DNA from: Flavobacteriales bacterium
GTDB lineage: Bacteria; Bacteroidota; Bacteroidia; Flavobacteriales_D; Sanyastnellaceae
DNA: 6,794 nt
Reading direction: 5' to 3'
Assembly (NCBI GenBank): GCA_028825055.1
Contig: JAPKAW010000098.1
Coordinates: 1-6,794 of the forward strand
Shown here piece after piece: positions 1 through 4,794 of this stretch. Both the position numbers and the translations under genes were made by a program. Each line of letters opens with the position of its first letter. Position 1 is the first letter of the stretch. The notes under the pieces were generated by a model, which was not told where the DNA came from, did no database searches, and saw only the letters and a list, made by a program, of their open reading frames with translations.

Positions 1-950
1 GGACGCGAAATTTCGAAGTCAAGATGCCCCGAACCACTGGTATTGGGTGTGCGATACGCGGCGGAACTGTGCACCTTGAAATTCTTCACTCCCAATTTCG
101 GAGTCCGGGTATGGTAATGAATGACTCCGCCCAGCGCATCGCTTCCAAACAAAATGCTGTTTGGACCGAGTAAAACATCCGTTCGCTCCAGCACTTGGGG
201 GTCGATGGTGATGGCATTCTGCAAATGGCCGCTCCGATAGATCGCGTTATTCATGCGAACACCGTCCACGACAAGCAAGATCCGGTTGGCTTCAAATCCC
301 CTTAAAATAGGAGACCCTCCTCCCTGTTGACTTTGCTGCACCAAAACAGCCCCTGTCGACCAAAGCAATTCTGCCGCTGTCTGCGGAACCTCCAAAGGCG
401 CAACGGATTGTGATAGGGGCGCAATTTTATTGACCTGCATGGACAAGGACGAAGATTGAGCATCCCCCAATCCTTGGCTCACCACTTCAGCGGTTTGCAA
501 ATTGATTAAGTCCTCTACCATTCTAATTTTAGCAGGAACGGGATCCCCGGGATAAACGACCATATCCATGAATCCAACGCTCCGAAAAATCAGCGTATCG
601 GTCAACTGAGATCGAGAAACCGTAGCGTTTCCATTCACATCCGTCATTACGCTTTGCCCCGAGTTTTTATTGAAAACAACGGTGAACGGGACCGGGGTAG
701 TTCCATCCGAACCGACCGTTTTAATCTGCTTCGCGGTCTGCAAAGAGCCGCGATTCATAGCCGGTGGCGTATTCACTCCATTCGCCTGAGCGTCCAAAGC
801 ACGCATCAATTGTGATTCCTTCTGCTTGACATTCGTCGCATTGGAATCTGTTTGGCCCCATGCCGAACCTAGCGCCATCAAAAGAAGGGTGAACATCCCA
901 AACAATGCTCGAGCATTGAACTTTAGAGTCGAACCAATTCGATTGCGCAT
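1..950 (-). CDS. TonB-dependent outer-membrane receptor, heme/hemoglobin-receptor type (partial, C-terminal barrel off the window)
   Basis: Translating the minus strand from the ATG at 950 gives 316 residues without a stop, running off the left edge. Residues 1-32 look like a Sec signal peptide: basic start MRNR, hydrophobic core around FGMFTLLLMALGSAWG, cleavage probably near Q33. Residues about 85-135 resemble the carboxypeptidase-D-like regulatory domain common on Bacteroidota receptors. NLQTAEVVSQ (150-159) is a plausible TonB-box region. The plug domain spans about 170-285, with the runs GGGSPILRGFEANRILLVVD (210-229), GVRMNNAIYRSGHLQNAITID (230-250) and LLGPNSILFGSDALGGVIHY (260-279), typical of the hemoglobin/heme receptor family. 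The role inferred from the family is TonB-ExbB-ExbD-powered import across the outer membrane, heme or heme protein being the most likely substrate; the sequence seen does not prove the substrate. It follows recO by 40 bases on the same strand. No Shine-Dalgarno or Fur-like site is visible. Confidence 0.9.
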   Translation of the reverse strand, partial: MRNRIGSTLKFNARALFGMFTLLLMALGSAWGQTDSNATNVKQKESQLMRALDAQANGVNTPPAMNRGSLQTAKQIKTVGSDGTTPVPFTVVFNKNSGQSVMTDVNGNATVSRSQLTDTLIFRSVGFMDMVVYPGDPVPAKIRMVEDLINLQTAEVVSQGLGDAQSSSLSMQVNKIAPLSQSVAPLEVPQTAAELLWSTGAVLVQQSQQGGGSPILRGFEANRILLVVDGVRMNNAIYRSGHLQNAITIDPQVLERTDVLLGPNSILFGSDALGGVIHYHTRTPKLGVKNFKVHSSAAYRTPNTSGSGHLDFEISR

Positions 951-990
951 GGCCAAGTGGTCAGCAATAATTGGGCCGTTTTGTAAAAAC
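951..990 (-). other. recO-receptor intergenic spacer
   Basis: This 40-base spacer holds the 5' untranslated region of the receptor gene if it has its own promoter. GGCC at 951-954 can pair with GGCC at 974-977, and CAA/TTG flanks extend the match with one bulged base, giving a weak stem around a loop of about 14 bases directly before the ATG at 950. I see no clear Bacteroidota promoter elements, no T-rich terminator and no Fur-box-like palindrome here. Confidence 0.3.
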
Positions 991-1722
991 TCAAGAAGAG
1001 AATATGGATTCCAAAACATCGTAACTCTGAATGGTCTTAGGCCCACTCAAGTGGTGTTGCAAATATCGCACTTGACCCAACACCAATCGACGTCTTTCTG
1101 AAATACTCAGCTTCGGTGATACATTTAATGCAGCCTGTGACATAGTCCAATGCACAAACCAGACGGCCAAATCGGGGCCCAAATGATCATCGTCCTCATA
1201 AACTCCGTCCATCCATTCACCCGTCTGTAAATCCAAGCCCCGACCCACTCGGGTTTCTGGCGTTGGGGCCAAGCCCAATAAGGTTATCAATTGTCCTAAA
1301 AACTGGACATGAACCCATCCCGTTTGAGGAATGCTTTCCAACTGTGTCAAGGTATTCCAAAGCAAGTCAAACACTTCAGGATGCGCTGATTCCTCTGGGA
1401 ATGTTTTGAGAACCACCTCCGAAAGGAAAAAGGCCACCGAGCTTCGGCGAACATCGGAAATCAATTTTTCAAACATCACTGCTCGATGGACTTCATTGAA
1501 ACGAAACAATCCTTCAGAGCCTTTTCGCTTTAAGCCACTCACTTCTAAGAGAGCGCCTGGGTGCCAAAGTCCTGCTTGCCGCTTTTTTCCGGAGCCCAAT
1601 CGAACCCACAAAGGCACCACACCCAATTCCCGACTCATGACACGAATGACCCGGGTATTGTCACTGTGCGCCGTTACTGATAAAACAATGACCCGATCCT
1701 GGTCAATGGAAATGGATCCCAT
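991..1722 (-). CDS. recO: DNA repair protein RecO
   Basis: This 243-residue protein matches RecO of Bacteroidota in length and pattern. RecO binds single-stranded DNA and SSB and, with RecR, helps load RecA at gaps (RecF pathway, cytoplasm). The N-terminal OB-fold region (about 1-80) includes IVLSVTAHSDNTRVIRVMSR and the basic patch GSGKKRQAG that follows the fold's strands; the helical domain begins around FEKLISDVRRSSVAFFLSEV and continues through HVQFLGQLITLLGL and the DLQTGEW segment. The protein has no cysteine at all, so it lacks the C-terminal zinc-binding cysteines found in some RecO proteins such as that of Deinococcus. The ATG at 1722 is the first in frame after a TAA at 1732-1734, which fixes the start. 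It is transcribed divergently from ispG and its stop lies 40 bases before the receptor start, so the two may be cotranscribed. Confidence 0.88.
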   Translation of the reverse strand: MGSISIDQDRVIVLSVTAHSDNTRVIRVMSRELGVVPLWVRLGSGKKRQAGLWHPGALLEVSGLKRKGSEGLFRFNEVHRAVMFEKLISDVRRSSVAFFLSEVVLKTFPEESAHPEVFDLLWNTLTQLESIPQTGWVHVQFLGQLITLLGLAPTPETRVGRGLDLQTGEWMDGVYEDDDHLGPDLAVWFVHWTMSQAALNVSPKLSISERRRLVLGQVRYLQHHLSGPKTIQSYDVLESIFSS

Positions 1723-1818
1723 GATGGAAAGTTAGTGGGCAACTGAACGCAAACGGATACAATTGAGCCAACAAACTGACCCCCGGAGGAGTTAATTTAG
1801 CAACCTTAGCTCTCGTCC
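1723..1818. promoter_or_regulatory. divergent recO / ispG promoter region
   Basis: This 96-base gap separates the divergent starts of recO (minus) and ispG (plus), so promoters for both must lie in it or in the flanking coding ends. In-frame stops (TAA at 1732-1734 on the minus strand for recO, TAG at 1807-1809 for ispG) rule out longer N-termini reaching across it. On the plus side TAATTTAG (1793-1800) resembles the Bacteroidota -7 consensus TAnnTTTG with one mismatch, but I see no well-spaced -33 TTTG. A GGAGGAG at 1785-1791 lies 27 bases before the ispG ATG, too far for a Shine-Dalgarno site. Confidence 0.55.
1750..1775 (-). promoter_or_regulatory. possible recO promoter elements (weak)
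   Basis: On the minus strand TCCGTTTG (1757 down to 1750) matches the Bacteroidota -7 consensus TAnnTTTG at five of its six fixed bases, and TTTG (1775 down to 1772) could be the -33 element. The distance between them is 14 bases, shorter than the usual spacing of about 17-23, so this is a weak candidate. Its position would give a 5' leader of about 20 bases before the recO ATG. Confidence 0.22.
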
Positions 1819-3759
1819 ATGGAAAACAGCATGAATTCACCAGAAAAACCGGACTTCGGTGCAGATCTCTTCCGCTACCGCCGGAGGAAGTCGCGTGAAG
1901 TAAAAATCGGAACGTTGACCCTTGGAGGGGATGCTCCAATCCGTATTCAATCGATGACCACGGCTGATACCTTGGATGTACCTAAGACAGTCGCCGAAAG
2001 TGTCCGAATGATAAAAGCGGGCTGTGAATTGGTCCGGATTACTGCCCCTTCCAAAAAGGAAGCGGAAGCGCTGAATGAAATTTCACAAGCACTGCAAGAC
2101 TTGGGGTACGACGTCCCGATCGTTGCTGACATTCATTTTACCCCCAATGCGGCCGAAGTCGCTGCTGATTATGTCGAAAAAATTCGGGTAAATCCCGGCA
2201 ATTACGCAGACAAGAAAAAATTCGAAGAACTCACCTATTCCGACGCCACCTATGCAGAAGAACTGAAACGAATTGAAAAGCGTTTCACACCACTCGTATT
2301 GAAGTGTAAAACACTCGGGCGGGCAATGCGCATTGGAACAAATCACGGGTCACTGTCGGACCGAATTCTCGGCCGTTATGGAGATACGCCGATGGGTATG
2401 GTCGAAAGCGCCATGGAGTTTCTACGCATTTGTCGACTGCACGATTACCACGATTTGGTTATTTCGATGAAGGCCTCGAATCCACAAGTCATGGTTCAAG
2501 CCTACCGCTTGCTCGTTGCGCACATGGACAAAGAAGACATGGATTACCCCTTGCATCTTGGCGTGACTGAAGCTGGAGACGGAGAAGATGGGCGGATCAA
2601 GAGCGCAATAGGAATCGGTTCCCTGCTGGAAGATGGCTTGGGAGATACTGTTCGGGTCTCCTTGACCGAGGCCCCCGAGGCGGAAATGCCCGTTGCGAGA
2701 AAGTTGGTTGACCGCTACATTGAACGTGACGGCCTCTCTGAAATACCCCCAGTACCTCTAAGTTTTGACCCCTTCTCTTACCGGAGAAGAGCATCCCATG
2801 AGGTTGGTCAAATTGGCCAGCGCAATGTCCCTGTGATCGTCCATGACCTGAGCAACCAACCCATTTCTCCAGCGCGGCTTTTCGGTTGCGGGTATCGCTA
2901 TTCCGTTCCATTGGACAAATGGAATCTCGATGATTTCGCATGTGATTTTATCTATACAGGGGAGCAATCGGTCGATTTTGAACTGCCCGGAACTTTGGGA
3001 GTCATTCAAGACGCCCCGTTTTGGACAGGAGGAACGCGTCATTATCCGTTGTGGAATGCGAACGACTGGAACCCGAAACCCTTGGCTGGCATGCACTTTG
3101 TCAAAGTCGAACGCGCTGACCTCACAGATACCTTCATCAGCAAGGTTAAAGCCCAGCAGAACACGGTGCTCGTGCTGTCAACACACCATAAACACACCAT
3201 GGCCGCTTTGCGTGCCATGTGCATGCGATTAGACGAGGCCCAGTGCATGGTTCCTGTGATTTTCCACGGTGACCCCCAAGTCTCTGAACCTGAGACCTAC
3301 CAATTGCATGCGGCCACAGATCTCGGTGGTCCGCTTTTGGATGGGTTTGGTGACGGCATTTGGCTCGGAGGTACAGACGTGCCATTGAAATGGCGTAATT
3401 CCACGGCATTTGGAATCCTTCAGGCTACCCGTACTCGCATCTCAAAAACGGAGTACATCAGCTGCCCAAGTTGTGGGAGGACGCTTTTTGATTTGCAAGA
3501 AACCACAGCGAAAATTCGGAAAGTTACCTCACACCTGAAAGGGGTCAAGATTGGAATTATGGGCTGCATCGTCAACGGACCTGGGGAAATGGCCGATGCC
3601 GATTACGGCTACGTTGGAACAGGCCCCGGGAAGATCACGTTGTACAAAGAGAAGGAAGTGATCCAGCGCAACGTCCCAGAAGTCGATGCCGTCGACGCAT
3701 TGGTCGATTTGATACGAGAACACGGGGACTGGGTGGAGCCGGCGATCGCCTCCAGTTAA
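1819..3759 (+). CDS. ispG: 4-hydroxy-3-methylbut-2-en-1-yl diphosphate synthase, large three-domain form
   Basis: IspG (GcpE) converts 2-C-methyl-D-erythritol 2,4-cyclodiphosphate to HMBPP, the penultimate step of the MEP isoprenoid pathway, in the cytoplasm with a [4Fe-4S] cluster and external electrons. At 646 residues this is the three-domain form known from plants, Chlamydia and Bacteroidota, against about 370 for the E. coli type. The N-terminal TIM barrel (about 18-300) shows PIRIQSMTTADT, GCELVRITAPS, VRVNPG-like IRVNPGNY and LGVTEAGDGEDGRIKSAIGI. The inserted A* domain spans about 310-530. The C-terminal cluster domain has the ligands C549 and C552 (SCPSCGR), C583 and E590 (GCIVNGPGE). 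The ATG at 1819 is the first after an in-frame TAG at 1807; a second Met at codon 5 is an alternative start. The gene appears complete. It is divergent from recO, and its TAA overlaps the lspA stop. Confidence 0.97.
   Translation: MENSMNSPEKPDFGADLFRYRRRKSREVKIGTLTLGGDAPIRIQSMTTADTLDVPKTVAESVRMIKAGCELVRITAPSKKEAEALNEISQALQDLGYDVPIVADIHFTPNAAEVAADYVEKIRVNPGNYADKKKFEELTYSDATYAEELKRIEKRFTPLVLKCKTLGRAMRIGTNHGSLSDRILGRYGDTPMGMVESAMEFLRICRLHDYHDLVISMKASNPQVMVQAYRLLVAHMDKEDMDYPLHLGVTEAGDGEDGRIKSAIGIGSLLEDGLGDTVRVSLTEAPEAEMPVARKLVDRYIERDGLSEIPPVPLSFDPFSYRRRASHEVGQIGQRNVPVIVHDLSNQPISPARLFGCGYRYSVPLDKWNLDDFACDFIYTGEQSVDFELPGTLGVIQDAPFWTGGTRHYPLWNANDWNPKPLAGMHFVKVERADLTDTFISKVKAQQNTVLVLSTHHKHTMAALRAMCMRLDEAQCMVPVIFHGDPQVSEPETYQLHAATDLGGPLLDGFGDGIWLGGTDVPLKWRNSTAFGILQATRTRISKTEYISCPSCGRTLFDLQETTAKIRKVTSHLKGVKIGIMGCIVNGPGEMADADYGYVGTGPGKITLYKEKEVIQRNVPEVDAVDALVDLIREHGDWVEPAIASS
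3756..3759. other. shared stop-codon palindrome TTAA of convergent ispG and lspA
   Basis: The ispG stop TAA is 3757-3759 and the lspA stop, read on the minus strand, is 3758-3756. The self-complementary TTAA thus supplies both stops, so the genes overlap by four bases and no intergenic terminator can exist between them; each transcript must end inside the opposite gene. Confidence 0.95.
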
Positions 3760-4412
3760 GTAGTCTGCTCGGACGAAGGAGACGCTTCCTTCTGCGCAGA
3801 GCCCACATCAGCAAAAAAGCGCCGTTGTGCAAACAACAGCGTAATTACGCTGATCGAAATTGCTGCATCTGCCAAATTCCAGATAGGCGGAAAAACTTCA
3901 TACGAACGCATACTATCAATGGGCCACCACGCAGGCCATCGTGTGGTAAAATGGAACATGTCCACCACATTGCCCATCAGAACCGGGGCATATCCTCCTC
4001 CCTCACCCAAAAACTCTGCAACCAATCCCCACGAACTGCGTGAAAACAATACTCCATATACAGCGCTGTCAATAATGTTTCCAATGGCTCCAGCCCAAAT
4101 GAAGGAAACACATGTCAACAACCCGAGGTGGGCTCCATCTTTAAGCAAACGTCTTAAGTAGAACCCCAGTCCAACAGCAGCCACCAATCGAAAAGAGGTT
4201 AAAAGTAATTTCCCTGCCATTCCTGGGAGTGCCCACCCAAACGCCATTCCTTCATTTTCAATGAATTGCAATTCAATCAAGCCTGGAATCAAATCCCTTT
4301 GTTGACCAATTGCAAAAGACAGCTTGATCCAGATCTTGAGTGCCTGGTCCACCACCAATAACGGCAAAACGATGGCTAAAAACCATCCTCCCAATGATTG
4401 AATACGTCTCAA
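3756..4412 (-). CDS. lspA: lipoprotein signal peptidase II (prolipoprotein signal peptidase), TTG start
   Basis: LspA is the inner-membrane aspartyl protease that cleaves signal peptides from diacylglyceryl-modified prolipoproteins. The 218-residue protein shows four hydrophobic segments (about 9-26, 64-86, 95-118, 178-197) and the family motifs VDQALK (21-26), NEGMAF (53-58), GNIID with catalytic D115, and WNLADAAIS with catalytic D182. The catalytic aspartates are 67 residues apart, versus about 20 in E. coli; the extra segment (about 122-172, with GEGGGYAP and VVDMFHF) lies in the predicted periplasmic loop, and I recall similar longer loops in Bacteroidota homologs. A polar tail of about 18 residues ends it. 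There is no ATG at the start: the frame opens after the dksA TAA with CCA then TTG (4412-4410), the best start; a TTG at codon 7 is the alternative. It is the last gene of the ileS-dksA-lspA cluster, three bases after dksA. Confidence 0.94.
   Translation of the reverse strand: MRRIQSLGGWFLAIVLPLLVVDQALKIWIKLSFAIGQQRDLIPGLIELQFIENEGMAFGWALPGMAGKLLLTSFRLVAAVGLGFYLRRLLKDGAHLGLLTCVSFIWAGAIGNIIDSAVYGVLFSRSSWGLVAEFLGEGGGYAPVLMGNVVDMFHFTTRWPAWWPIDSMRSYEVFPPIWNLADAAISISVITLLFAQRRFFADVGSAQKEASPSSEQTT
3775..3792 (+). other. short hairpin just past the ispG stop
   Basis: GAAGGAG (3775-3781) and TTCCTTC (3786-3792) pair around an ACGC loop, six Watson-Crick pairs plus one G-T. It starts 16 bases after the ispG stop and lies within the lspA 3' coding end. 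No T-tract follows on the plus strand, so it is not a standard intrinsic terminator; it might pause or stabilise the ispG mRNA end, or be chance. Confidence 0.25.
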
Positions 4413-4415
4413 TGG

Positions 4416-4787
4416 TTACTGCTGGTTCTTGGCTTCGATGGACATCGTAGCGTGAGGGACCAAACGCAATCGCGCCTTAGGGATCAACTTCCCTGTAACC
4501 CGACAAAGACCGTAGGTCTTGCTCTTGATTCGGAGCTGTGCATTTTCCAGATTTCGGATGAACTTCTCCTGACGAGATGCCAGTTGAGCAGTCTCTTCCC
4601 GGCTCATAGTCTCCGAACCATCCTCCATCATCTTGAAAGTTGGCGAGGTGTCATCAGTTGTGTTGTCATCCTGATGTGAAAGCGCACGTTGCAGCTCACC
4701 ATAATTATCCCGCGCAACCTGTAATTTATCTTGAATCAAAGCCTCAAATTCCTTGAGATCTTTGTCCGTGTAGCGTGTTTCTGCCAT
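4416..4787 (-). CDS. DksA/TraR-family transcriptional regulator lacking most zinc-finger cysteines
   Basis: This 123-residue protein resembles the TraR/DksA-like proteins of Bacteroidota. DksA family members enter the RNA polymerase secondary channel and, with ppGpp, adjust initiation; that role is inferred here from the family. Residues about 8-35 and 62-90 form the two arms of a coiled coil (EFEALIQDKLQVARDNYGEL; LASRQEKFIRNLENAQLRI), joined by an acidic loop (DDNTTDD, MMEDGSE). Counting back from the retained cysteine, E55/D56 fall near the E. coli tip aspartate D74. The C-terminal segment YGLCRVTGKLIPKARLRLVP keeps the globular-domain pattern, but only C95 of the usual four cysteines remains; the other three positions appear to be T98, S116 and A119. 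The ATG at 4787 is 7 bases past the ileS stop, with no clear Shine-Dalgarno, so translation may be coupled to ileS. Confidence 0.87.
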   Translation of the reverse strand: MAETRYTDKDLKEFEALIQDKLQVARDNYGELQRALSHQDDNTTDDTSPTFKMMEDGSETMSREETAQLASRQEKFIRNLENAQLRIKSKTYGLCRVTGKLIPKARLRLVPHATMSIEAKNQQ

Positions 4788-4794
4788 GACGGTA

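Noticed and set aside
951..977. GGCC...GGCC inverted repeat before the receptor start as a riboswitch or operator
   Set aside because: The stem is only four strong pairs with a bulge and a loop of about 14 bases, too weak to claim a function.
826..1101. Plus-strand open frame of 91 codons across the recO-receptor junction
   Set aside because: It lies antisense to recO and the receptor, has no recognisable protein pattern, and is explained by the real genes on the minus strand.
1331..1735. Plus-strand open frame of 134 codons inside recO
   Set aside because: It is antisense to well-supported recO, and its S/T/R-rich composition is typical of a shadow frame.
2597..3409. Several minus-strand open frames within ispG
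   Set aside because: They overlap each other and a strongly conserved gene on the opposite strand, with no family motifs.
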